DNA from: Phellopilus nigrolimitatus
Lineage: Eukaryota; Basidiomycota; Agaricomycetes; Hymenochaetales; Hymenochaetaceae
Direction of reading: 5' to 3'
DNA length: 36,380 nt
Assembly: GCA_021029095.1 (NCBI GenBank)
Contig: JAJOHG010000258.1
Coordinates: 1-36,380, forward strand
Both the position numbers and the translations under genes were made by a program. Position 1 is the first letter of the stretch. Each line of letters starts with the position of its first letter. This document shows, one piece after another, positions 1 through 8,767 of this stretch. The notes beneath the pieces are model-generated. The model did no database searches. It had not been told where the DNA came from and saw only the letters and a program-made list of their open reading frames with translations.

Positions 1-2
1 GC

Positions 3-628
3 AAGGGGACGGATCCTGCTATCAAAAGTTCAGGAAAGCGGAAGGCATCCGGAGACGAATTCGGTGTGGGAGCAAGCGCTTTTGCAAAACAGCATCTCGA
101 CTTCGGGAGCGCTTTGGGAATATTGAAGCCCATGTTGCCGTACGCTACGGTGAGTTATTCACGGATATGTTTCAGCGTTGCACTACTACAATTGTTTTTA
201 TAGTCCCATCCCCTCCGCGCTCCTTGCACGATCGCTTGAAATTTCTGGAAGACCACATATAAGCTCGAGAGGGAGTACCCTCCATGGGCGGCTCTACACT
301 TCAGTCAACCGAACCGAGGTGTAAGTTTCTAACCGCATTGTCTTCTTTATTATATTATATTAATGATTTCTTTCTTTATGGGGCGCAACAGTGGCCACCT
401 CCGCCGCGCCTCACACCCATTATTGTGCCTCCGCATCTCGCATCTTGGGACTCTCGGCTCAGCAACTCTGGTGATTTCCCTTCCACGTCCATTGCGAGCG
501 ACGGCCAAGATACACTCCCAAAGGCTGGCACCGGTGCGAAAAGTGCGAAAATGAAACCGATTCAATCGAGTTTACATCGCGCGGTGATGGAGAAACTTGA
601 AATCCAACGTGCTATGGGTGACTTGTAA
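3..628 (+). CDS. 3' end of an unrecognised protein gene, apparent frame break
   Basis: Reading from base 3, a lysine/serine-rich segment ends at 149 and is followed by a GTGAGT donor at 150. The next exon (from 204, or from 176 with an earlier acceptor) carries RSLHDRLKFLEDHI and then meets TAA at 260. One frame over, from 258, the text continues sensibly as YKLEREYPPWAALHF up to 320. An intron (321-391) joins in frame to WPPPPRLTPIIVPPH, and the protein ends with TAA at 626-628. The RLKFLEDHI...KLERE stretch looks helical, the C-terminus (HRAVMEKLEIQRAMGDL) amphipathic. I do not recognise the family and assign no function. The one-base slip near 258 is either a true frameshift or an assembly error. 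The 5' part of the gene lies outside the window. Confidence 0.5.
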
Positions 629-867
629 GCACGGCTTGGGCGTATTGATCTCCGGATAGAAGATATTCGAGGACCAATTCGTATATAGCTAATGCATGAA
701 AAATGAGTGCTGCTGTACATGTACGCGCTAAACGTCCGCGAATGAGGATGAGGAATTTGAGACTGGCTGGAAAGCGAAGTCCAAGTTGTTTGACACGATA
801 ACTCAGGTTAAGACTAGTCTCTGATGGAACTTATTGCTGTGCGTTAAGAGACGAATAGCTGGAAGTA

Positions 868-1200
868 TGCAAGATATGCAGATTCGACAAAAAGAAAAGG
901 ACATGGTCAGATTTTGTCAGACAAGCGGGCAAATGCGTTTCTCCACAGTTTCTCGCTTTCATGCCAGCCAGCGGCAACACCTGCTGTACCGCCCTAATGA
1001 GTCTTAATCATCAGCTTTCACAGTAGCTGCTATATGACTAGGTCATCCGTTAACTGGAATGTAATACATAGCAGTAAACGGTTCGCGTTTATCTTATAGA
1101 TTATGGAGCTGACTTTAAGTCCGCATCGACGCCGCAATTGTTTCCATTTCACATATGCTCGTCTTTAAATTTTCTGTCGCTGTCTCAGCGACTATAGTTT
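868..1200 (+). repeat. Repeat family R, copy R1 (partial, headless)
   Basis: This stretch is diverged from 5440-5700 of copy R3. Shared landmarks are GCGGCAACAC, TGAGTCTTA, CACAGTAGCTGCTA, CTAGGTCATCC and GTCGCTGTCTCAGCGACT. It begins with a short match to the start of the other copies (CAGATTTTGTCAGAC) and then jumps to the second half, so the tRNA-like head is deleted. It ends in a T-rich tract (about 1197-1224) that abuts copy R2, making R1-R2 a tandem pair. No gene is supported between 629 and this copy. Confidence 0.7.
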
Positions 1201-1224
1201 TTTTGTTTTTTTTTGTTTTTTTTG

Positions 1225-1740
1225 TGTTAGACGAGTGGGCTGTTTCGAGGGGTATATAAAACGAAGTTTAACGAAAAAGTCACGGCCGTGGAGGCATTGC
1301 GGTTTGGGCGCTTGAACTGATTGCGGATTTGAAGGTGGCTGGATCGAATCCGGCGCGTGCCCGAAGACCACTATCTATGTGACAGCAACTTACCCGTGCC
1401 CAGGTTCTCTCTTTTTCTATCTTTTACACCGTCTTTTGTTTCCTTTATTTTTCCTTTCGTTCGAGAACCGAGCCCAGGATAGATGGAAGTATTTCTACTA
1501 ATAACAAAGTTCGGTGGAACAAATTCGCGGCCCGATTAGGTTTCACATATATTCGTCTCCAAAATTTCTGTCTCTGTCTAGGCCACTGCAACCTCCTCAT
1601 TTTTCCTTGAAAAAAACTATTTAGCAGTGCCTTGTCTGAGACTAGCAGATACGGGCATTAAAAACCAATTTGAAACGTCGCTGTAGTTGCTAAGAAGAGC
1701 TGATCCAGTGGCACGGACTGTTCTTGAATGGACCACGTCC
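1225..1740 (+). repeat. Repeat family R, copy R2 (outer end of left inverted-repeat arm)
   Basis: This copy matches R3 (5135-5803) and the reverse complement of R4 (17460-18010). It starts GTTAGACGAGTGGGCTG, followed by GGGGTATATAAAACGAAG, a tRNA-like head and a pyrimidine-rich stretch. Relative to R3 it lacks roughly 190 bp after about 1535, and R4 shares that deletion. The segment at 1683-1705 (TAGTTGCTAAGAAGAGCTG) is the unoccupied version of the site where a transposable element sits in R3. Confidence 0.8.
1290..1361 (+). ncRNA. tRNA-like head of repeat R2 (possible pol III unit)
   Basis: About 72 nt resemble a degenerate tRNA. The T arm is GCTGG-ATCGAAT-CCGGC, so GGATCGAATCC differs from the B-box consensus GGTTCGANTCC at one base. 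A weak A-box-like stretch lies near 1298-1310. TATATAAAA sits about 35 bp upstream (1252-1260) and a CTCTTTTTC run follows near 1411. The acceptor stem pairs only partly (GGCA/TGCC in the sister copies). This is the layout of a tRNA-derived SINE head or a pol III small RNA. Transcription is not shown by the sequence. Confidence 0.4.
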
Positions 1741-1829
1741 TGTAACAAACCACGCTGCAAGATACGAATCGATGCGGCTCGCTTCCGTACACGGGCCACG
1801 GCCGTGCTCCGTAAATACATGCGCAGACG

Positions 1830-2010
1830 CCGCGTCAGGCGACTCCCCTTTTACATGTAAGAGGGAGCGGGGAAACCCACCTGTAGTAAAAACAAAAATC
1901 CATTTCGTGATATGGTGCCGCGCCGACGTCGCGTCAAGCGCCTTACCTTTTATATGTAAGAGGGAGGGAGGAACCCACCCGGCGCAGTAAAAATAAAAAT
2001 CCGTTTCGTG
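1830..2010. repeat. Local tandem duplication, two units of about 100 bp
   Basis: The sequence CGTCAGGCGACTCCCCTTTT, then ACATGTAAGAGGGAG and AAAATCCATTTCGTG, recurs from about 1930 as CGTCAAGCGCCTTACCTTTT, TATGTAAGAGGGAGG and AAAATCCGTTTCGTG. The matching part of the right arm (17340-17400) has a single unit. The duplication therefore arose in the left arm after the arms separated, or was lost from the right. No gene is supported here. Confidence 0.65.
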
Positions 2011-2054
2011 TCCCACACTGAGGAAAAACATGTACCATCGCCTTATACATACTT

Positions 2055-2127
2055 AGCGACAACTAGTATCAATCCAGTGACCTCAAGGTTATGAGCCTTG
2101 CGCGCAAAAACACTGCGCCATGCCGCT
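2055..2127 (-). tRNA. tRNA-Met (CAT)-like sequence, left arm, possibly decaying
   Basis: The minus strand gives a 73-nt cloverleaf. The acceptor AGCGGCA pairs with TGTCGCT (one G-T). The A box is TGGCGCAGTG. The anticodon stem CAAGG/CCTTG closes loop CTCATAA with anticodon CAT, followed by variable AGGTC. The T stem ACTGG/CTAGT has a mismatch and its loop is ATTGATA instead of the usual TTCGANN, so the B box is damaged. The D loop carries a T run. A nearly identical partner lies in the opposite arm at 17228-17300. The acceptor and anticodon arms are well kept, so it is either a weak functional gene or a recent pseudo-tRNA. Confidence 0.6.
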
Positions 2128-2491
2128 CGCCGAATGTGGCTCGCTTGGGCCGCCAGCATACTCATCTTACATAATTACCGCTCACGGTTTTCCCGACAGG
2201 AAACCTGCGCCGCCACAAAGTACATACTTATTGTGCATGTAGGCCCGTACGATCTTCGTCTTTGTGTTACTGGTCGACGCCTCTTCGAAAGGATAAAAAA
2301 AGGATGAGTAACAACAGACTGTGGCGTACAGGGGACTTCGTATATCGCGGAGCGCGGATAACAGGTTAGCACTATATATGCATAGAAATACAGCAGCGGG
2401 CGCCGCACAGCCAGCCGCCCGGACCAAAGCCCACGAATAGAGAGGGGCAAGAGATACACCTAGAAGGGGGAGGGACGGGGCGCCTGAGCAC

Positions 2492-4787
2492 CTAGATGAG
2501 CATACCGCTGTGGAAGAGGAGAACGCACGCGTGAGCACACACATCAACAAACAGAGACGCAGAACGGATTGGGGTGGGGCGGGGCGGGCGCACTCACGCG
2601 ATGCCCGCAGTCTGGAGCGTCGAGAGGAAGCCGCACACCATCGCAGAGAACGCGATGCGCGCGATGATTTTGCTGCGCGAGGGCGCGAGGGCGCCGAGCA
2701 CGCCGATCTGGATGCCGAGCGAGCCGAGGTTCGCGAACCCGCAGAGCGAGTACGACGCGATCGTGAACGCGCGCGCGCTCAGCGGGTCGCCGCTCGCCAT
2801 GATCGCATGCAGTTCTGGCGGGCGCGCAGCATACGGTTCAGCTGTCACAGAACGAGCGGAGAAAAATGAAGGGGCGCACCGAGGTAGGCTGCGAACTCGT
2901 TCGCGACGAGCTTCGTCGCGAGCAGCTGCGAGACGCGCAAGATCTCCGCGCGGGGCACGCCGAGGAAGAACGTGACGGGGTAGAAAACGTACCCGATGAT
3001 CAGCTGCAACGTGAGGTGGTTGATGCCAAAGCCGTGGCCAATCCACGTGAGGAAGCCGTTGATCGCCGCGACGAGCGACAGGATCGTGAGCACGTTCGTC
3101 AGTATGGAGCCCGCGACGACGAGCCCGAACGCGGCGCCCTTCGAGAACGCGTGCAGCGCATTCGCGGGCGGGTTGCGCTCTTCGGCCGCGCCGCGGTCGA
3201 CGACGACGCGCCCGCGCGTGATGGGCTCCTCGCACTCCGGCATATGCAGCTTGCTGATCGCGATCGACGCGGGGATGGACATGACGGAGGACGTGATGAG
3301 GTTCTGTGCGGGAACGCCGAGCGCGATGTATGCGGAGAGCACGGAGCCGGAGATCGTGGAGAAGCCTGCGGGAGGGCGCGCGCGTCGGTGCGCTGCGTGG
3401 TGGGCACGGAGAGGGGAGAAGGAGGGGCGTACCGGACGTCATGGTCAGGTGCAGCTCGGATTCGGTCATGAGGTCGACGTAGGGGCGGACGAGGCATGCA
3501 CTCTCGCCCATCCCGATCCAAGGGGAGGCCGCGGCGACGACGGCCTCTGCGCCGGACACATCCATAACTTTGCAAAAGAGCCAAGCGAAGTTCTTGATGA
3601 TCCATTGCATCACTCCCAGCTAGCTGAATGTCAAATCCGAGGAGTAGCAAAAACAATCAGCATGGACGTACATAGTACATCATCTGTACGAACGCAATGA
3701 AGAAAATGACCTCGCCGAGCTAATTCCATCGTTCATTGAGCAACGCACGCATCGTCAATATTAAATTTAAAAAAAAAAACCCCCCCGAAAACAAAACACG
3801 CACCGTGTTGACAAAGAACCACGAGTCCGCAATGACATCCGCAGAGAAGAAGAACTGCGCGCCGACGAGGCCCTGGTTAAGGAAGTCGCGCGCGAGCGCC
3901 GCGAGCCACTTGAAGATGCTGAAGCCCGCGCCGGTCTTGAGCACGAAGAGCGCGATGGCCTGCTGGAGGAAGAGGCCGACGACGACGGTCGGCCACGGGA
4001 CCGCGCTGCGGCGCGTCGAGGAGAGGTAGAGGCCACACTGGAAGACGAACAGCCCGAGCACGGAGATCGCGCGGTCGCCGTATTTGGTGTTCTGTGTGAT
4101 TTCAATGATAAGAAATATTGCAGGGTCGAAGCTACGGGTCGGAGAAGAGACAAAGGGTCAGAGACGCGGGTCGTCTCTGATCACATCGTATCAAGGGAAG
4201 CGAAGATTTATTTTATTTTCAAATAGAAAAAAAGGACGTACGCCGGTGAGCTGGAAGCCGAAGGCGGAGCCAAAGACTATGCCCAGGAGGCAAAGCCAGC
4301 CGATGGTGAGGCGCACTGGGTAGGGTAGGCGGTACCAAGGCGTCTGGACGAGGGGCATCCACACCGCTGCTATGGGCTCTGAGACGACGCGGGCGGGGAT
4401 GAAGCGGAAGGCGATGACGGCGAGGAAGAACCACGCGAATACGGTCTGCACGATCCTGCGCGAAAGGAGGCGTTCAGCAATAAAATTTAAATAGATAAAA
4501 AAATAAGGAAATGCGGGAACGCACCAGCGATGGCGCGTCGCCTTGAGGACGGTCGCGGAGATCCACCAGGCGAGGATGAGCGCGGCGAGGCCGCCCAGGA
4601 TGAAGGGCCTGCACCTCGCATAGAGCGCGCGGCGGCGCTCGCGCTCGTGCTCTGCGTCCGCCTCGGGGTCGTCCGACGTGTGCTCAGAGTCGAGGACCTG
4701 CTTCTCCTTGTCGACGGGCGGAGCGGCGCCCTTGGAGAGGCTGTCGACGGACTCGCGGGGCTGGGGAGCCTCGTACGGGAGAGTCAT
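2492..4787 (-). CDS. Concentrative nucleoside transporter (CNT/SLC28 family), copy 1
   Basis: This predicted plasma-membrane symporter imports nucleosides; fungal CNTs are typically proton-coupled. The exons are complement(2492-2507, 2598-2814, 2880-3365, 3433-3619, 3672-3719, 3804-4091, 4242-4455, 4525-4787), giving 572 residues with no internal stop. The start ATG at 4787 opens [10 protein letters not shown] and an acidic cytosolic tail. Hydrophobic segments begin at [17 protein letters not shown] hallmarks include [36 protein letters not shown] and [12 protein letters not shown], which fits the CNT signature (G/A)xKx3NEFVA(Y/M/F) except A for V. The last exon is only 16 nt and encodes the end of GMLI. 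Exon lengths are identical to copy 2 at 14568-16848. All introns are GT-AG, and both copies appear functional. Confidence 0.93.
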
Positions 4788-5104
4788 GGCGGGGACGGGG
4801 ATGGAGGGGACGCGAGATAGGGAGCGCGAAGAGAGATAGATATAAAAGAGAGCTTATCTAGGGCGACATGTCTACATACAGCCATGGCCATTCCTTCCTC
4901 AGGATACTTTCAGTAAATACCGAGAGTAGAATATGTACAACCTTGATTCTGAAGTTGCGGCGGTAAATGTCACGTGTTGGATTCCGTGCCTGGTCCCACG
5001 CCTATGTAACGGATGCTGTCAGTGTAAGTCTACGTTATGTGTATGCTCGAAATCCCACTCAAAGAAGAAGTCGGTGAGATCCGCCATACTCACTTTATGA
5101 AAGG

Positions 5105-5806
5105 TAGATGTGACAGAAAGAAAGGCCATAGGCAGATTTTGTTAGACGAATGGGCTGTTTGGAGGGGTATATAAAACGAAGTTTAACGAAAAAGTCACGG
5201 CCGTGGCAGCATGGCGGTTTGGACGCTTGAACTGAATTGCGGTTCTGAAGGTGGCTGGATCGAATCCGGCGAGTGCCCGAAGACCACTATGTATGTGACA
5301 GCAACTTACCCGTGCCCAGGTTCTCTCTCTTTCTATCTTTCACACCGTCTTTTATTTCCCTGATATTTTTTCTTTCGTTCGAGAATCGAGCGCAGGATGG
5401 ATTAGAGTGTTTTCTGCTAGTAACGCAGTTGGAGAAAATAAATCTGCATCTTCTCGAAAAGGGATGCGACCCAATTGCGGCAACACGTGTACCACCCTAC
5501 TGAGTCTTAGCTATCAGCTTGCACAGTAGCTGCTAGATAACTAGGTCATCCATTAATTGGAATGTTATACATAACAATGAATGTTTCGCGTCTACTGTAC
5601 TGATTTATGAAGCTGACTCGAGTTCGCAGCGACTCCGCAATTATTTCTGTTTCACAAATATTTGTCTTCAAAATTTCTGTCGCTGTCTCAGCGACTGTGG
5701 GTTCATTTTTTAATCCCTTTGAGAAAACTATGAGGTAGCGCCTTTTCTGAGACCGGAAAATGTGGACATTAAATTTGAAGTTTGCGCCGTTATTGTAGTT
5801 GCTTAA
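5105..5806 (+). repeat. Repeat family R, copy R3, left part (interrupted by an element)
   Basis: This is the most complete copy. It begins GACAGAAAGAAAGG...CAGATTTTGTTAGACGAATGG, then TATATAAAACGAAG, the tRNA-like head, the pyrimidine tract and the middle section that R2 and R4 lack. It ends at TTGTAGTTGCTTAA, where a 788-bp element is inserted, and resumes at 6595. On the minus strand, 5546-5839 is open for 97 codons (QYSRRETFIVMYNIPING at its C-terminus). The corresponding frame in R1 is interrupted by stops, so I do not call it a gene. Confidence 0.75.
5205..5277 (+). ncRNA. tRNA-like head of repeat R3 (possible pol III unit)
   Basis: These 73 nt have ends GGCAGCA and AGTGCC that pair only partially. 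There is an A-box-like TGGCGGTTTGG, a GAAC/GTTC stem at the anticodon-arm position, and a T arm GCTGG-ATCGAAT-CCGGC. TATATAAAA lies 35-40 bp upstream, as in R2 and R4. The terminator-like T run is weaker here (CTCTCTTTC). It is read as a tRNA-derived SINE head; expression is unknown. Confidence 0.4.
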
Positions 5807-6594
5807 GGGCCTGCTCGGCTCCAGGAGTTGCGCAGTCACCGGCTGGGCAACCCAGGGCCGGAGGTTTCCGCACTAGTCTGAACCAACGCTGCACCTGCTT
5901 GTCACATAAAGTCACATACTGTACAGGTGGATTTAATAAGTTACGGACCGGCCGAAAAAGGCAATTGTTCGTGCCAGCACTTGAACACCCTCACAATGTC
6001 CCTCTATTAAAAGGTATGGCTGCTGCGGCTTTACTGCAGAACAAATCAACAAGAATCACGATGATTGCAGATTTTCCTTTAGTGGGTCGAGCTTTTTTTA
6101 TCACACACGAGCAGTGAGATCCACGGTTTCGACGCGCGACGACTCGCCTTCCTTTTTCGGCCGGTCCGTAACTTTTTAAATCCACCTGTAATGCAAAAGT
6201 GGTCATCCGAAATGCCGGTCTTCATTTAGATTTGGGCGCTTATCTTATATAATAACCTATATTAGGCAAGTTTAAATGCTTTTTTATTATTATTATTATT
6301 TGTTTCAAATTTTCAGTGAAAAGAAAATGCCGACAAAAAGAAAAACTACGATAAACAAATATGTCATAGAGGATTGTGGCAAATGTAGATAGAAAAATAA
6401 TTCGGACCTTTATAGACTGTAGGCACAGAACGGACAGTCTAGAGGAAGAAAGTCACGCACAGAAGCCGTTGCGTCACAACCACAGCCGTACCGAGCACTC
6501 GTTTCGGCTGAGGTTGGCCAACCGGTGACTGGGAAGTCACCGGTTGCAAATTTGGGTGGTGGAGGCTGCGCAACTCCTGGGGCCGAGCAGGCCC
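5807..6594. mobile_element. 788-bp TIR element, PIF/Harbinger-like, non-autonomous
   Basis: The terminal inverted repeats are 29 bp (5807-5835 and 6566-6594) with one mismatch, beginning GGGCCTGCTCGGC and ending AGTTGCGCAG. TAA is duplicated on both sides (5804-5806, 6595-6597). GGGCC-type ends with a 3-bp TAA duplication are characteristic of PIF/Harbinger elements, so the assignment is by analogy. A subterminal palindrome CAACCGGTGACT/AGTCACCGGTTG lies near 6513-6545. No transposase is encoded. Without the nested 265-bp insert the element would be about 521 bp. The unoccupied site is visible in R2 and R4. Confidence 0.8.
5924..6188. mobile_element. 265-bp MITE with TA target duplication (Tc1/mariner-like)
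   Basis: The inverted repeats are 38 bp (5924-5961 and 6151-6188) with one mismatch; they start CAGGTGGATTTAA and continue AAGTTACGGACCGGCC. Both ends are flanked by TA (5922-5923, 6189-6190), as expected for Tc1/mariner transposition. The interior has no significant ORF, so the element is non-autonomous. It is nested in the 788-bp element and is therefore the younger insertion. Confidence 0.8.
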
Positions 6595-6870
6595 TAAAAG
6601 AGTTGGTTCAGTGGCACCAACTGTTCTTGAATGGACCACATCCCGTAAACAAACCATAACAACGCGTCCACAATTGTAGCCGATCACAATCAAGCTATCG
6701 ATCCCAATCTTTCCGTATGTGAATTTATAAGTGTATAGCTCGTTGGAGAGATTAGAAACGTGTTATGAAAGTACAGAACAGGAATACAAAGGACTTTTCA
6801 AGCCAAGATTTTCATGGGTTGATATCGCCGGATAACCATGCCTCGCAGAGTGTAGATTGAATAAGTAGTA
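6595..6870. repeat. Repeat R3 right part and homologue of 19690-19960
   Basis: After the insertion the R3 text resumes as TAAAAGAGTTGGTTCAGTGG and continues CTGTTCTTGAATGGACCAC, as in R2. From 6645 the sequence AACAAACCATAACAACGCG, then CAATTGTAGCCGATCAC, matches 19715-19757, with a second block near 6845-6870 (ATTGAATAAGTAG) matching 19930-19942. On the minus strand both copies read IGYNCGRVVMVCL, then further upstream LLIQ(S/C)(T/S)LCEA. That suggests a decayed protein-coding gene fragment. Confidence 0.6.
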
Positions 6871-6995
6871 TAAAAACAGTATAAAAATAAGGATCCTTGG
6901 GAGAATGCGGATTCCATACTATATGCATAGGAAGTAAAAGCGAAGTCCACAACCAGCCGTTCGAAGAATAACAAAAAAGGGCTCGAAACCGAGGT

Positions 6996-8767
6996 TCAAC
7001 TGCCCGCGGCCGTCCCTTTCGGACCACCCCGGGCCATCGCGGTGAACGCATTGAAATTGTACGTCTGCGGGCTGCCCTCGAACGTGAAGTTGCTCAACGC
7101 GAGCTGCACGACCGTCGTGTTCGCGCGGCTCAGCGAGGCGCGCACGGTGTCGCCCGCGCTGAGCGGGACGGACAGCTGCGAGAGGCCCGCAGGCACGGCG
7201 ACGGTCGTAGCGTCCGAGGACGTCGCGAGCGTCACGTTGGCAGGCGAAGTGGCCAGGACGACGACGAAGAGGGCGTCTTCGAGCTGAAGGACAGACGATC
7301 AGAATCTATTCGTTGTCTGAAGGGTAAGACGAGAAGCAACGCACGATGTCATAAGTAGCGGGCTTCCCCACCGGGTCCGATTTCGCCGTCGCGCCTTTTG
7401 CATGCGGCCTCGCCCACAGGTAGATCGCGTCGTCCAGCACAAGCGGGTACGTCCCGGTTTTGTACGCAAGCGCGAAGTACTTCGTGAGATCGAGCCACGC
7501 GGTGTGGTTGAACCCGTCGACCCAGGCTTGGCTGTTCGGCTGCGCGCCCTTGATAGGACCTAGGTAAGAAGACTCGCCGTAGTCGTTCCAGGTGACGAGC
7601 TCGACCATGGGGATTTGGTCGCGCGCGGCAATGATGGACTGCCAGCGGGAGGGGTAGAGCTGGTCTGACAAGTAGACAAACTTCCGGGAGAAGTAGATGA
7701 GAAGATAGACGAGAGTATATATAAGAAAGGACACACGTTCTTATTAAAAGTCTGGGGAGAGTAGTGCGTAAAGAACCACGGGGAGACTGTAGTTCTAATC
7801 AGCGGCAGTTTATTCGACGCGGAAGGCAGGTAAAACTCACCGGACGCCATGTACAGCTTGTTCCCGGCGGCTTTCAAAGCTTCGATGTACTGCTGGTCCG
7901 AGCTGAGCGAGCTCGTGAGGTTCTTGGATACTTGGCCAATATCCGTGATGACCGGCGCGCCGGCCACGCTGAGGAGCTTGCCTGCGACGGCGCCCGCTTT
8001 CTGGAGCAGCGCATTAAAGGTGCTGGTCGTCACCGTGGTGGGCCAAGCGGAGTTCCACTAGCAGACGCATCAGGACCATCGAAGCAGGAATAAGAAAAGC
8101 GGAAAGCAGAATTACGTTCAGCTAGCCGTCCATCACGCTCGCGTACGCCCCAAATGTCGCCGGGTCGACGAAAAAGCTCGGGACGAAGAACACGGCGTCG
8201 GCCCCCGTCAGCTGCCCCGTGAACTGCGACGCCCAGCCCTGCGTGACGTTCCCCTGCCCGAACGTGCACTTCTCTCCGGAAAAGGTCGACGCGAAGACCT
8301 TGCCGCTGTGCTTGAACTGCGCGGAGTGGTTTGCGTACGTCGTGATGTAGTTGCGGAGTGGCGCAGCATCGGCGGAGGCGGTACAAGGCAGCGCACTGCT
8401 TAATGGTTAGCGTGCGAGGAAGGACCGTTCAACGGCACGAGAGCACGTACGTCATGTCGAAGGAAATAAACAACTTGAACGTACTGTTCGCTTGCTGCGC
8501 GGCTGCATACGCGTTTTTGACCTGGGTCGCCTGCCACGAGTCCGAGCCGACGTTCAGCGCGAACGCATCGATCCCGCTCGCACTCGCAAGTTCGATATCG
8601 TCGAGCCAGTCGGCAACAGTGTATGGGGCTGTGTTTCCGACCATGTGGTGGGCGAAGACGTACCGCTGGTTGCTGTCGGTACTATTGTTGGACGCAGCGA
8701 GGACTGAGGCGGAGCATGTCGCGAGAAAGAGGACCAGAAATCCGCCGAGCAGGGATAAGTGGCGCAT
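6996..8767 (-). pseudogene. GH71 alpha-1,3-glucanase (mutanase), in-frame TAG at codon 197
   Basis: This secreted enzyme family hydrolyses alpha-1,3-glucan of fungal walls. The exons are complement(6996-7283, 7345-7680, 7737-7786, 7841-8057, 8116-8395, 8451-8767), spanning 496 codons. A signal peptide (MRHLSLLGGFLVLFLATCSA) precedes the GH71 start YVFAHHMVGNTAPYTVADW. Later GH71 motifs are WNSAWPT, SVSPWFFTHYSPQTF, YLSDQLYPSRW and VTWNDYGESSYLGPI. The C-terminal part looks like a beta-rich accessory domain. Every splice junction keeps frame, but the codon after VMDG is TAG (8122-8124), just before the exon 2 donor and WNSAWPT. No alternative GT donor avoids it while keeping frame. The gene is therefore a recent pseudogene, a truncated allele, or carries a base error; all else looks intact. 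Confidence 0.85.

Larger units (their letters stand above)
1225..4890. repeat. Left arm of a 3.6-kb inverted duplication
   Basis: The arm reads, from its inner end outward, CNT gene, tRNA-Met-like sequence, repeat R. The same order and content occur in opposite orientation at about 14442-18010. The inner boundary is near GGCTGTATGTA plus the shared CGCCCTAGATAAGCTC just upstream of the CNT start. The outer boundary is near GTTAGACGAGT. Exons match closely by eye, while spacers are visibly more diverged with small indels. The boundaries are approximate. Confidence 0.85.

Noticed and set aside
2594..3613. Long 339-codon minus-strand frame and several antisense frames over the CNT, NAD kinase and PDK1 genes
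   Set aside because: These are read-through of introns or shadow frames in GC-rich exons. The spliced CNT and kinase models explain the DNA better.
5546..5839. 97-codon minus-strand frame in repeat R3
   Set aside because: The homologous frame in R1 has stops and the other copies lack the region, so it is more likely repeat sequence than a gene.
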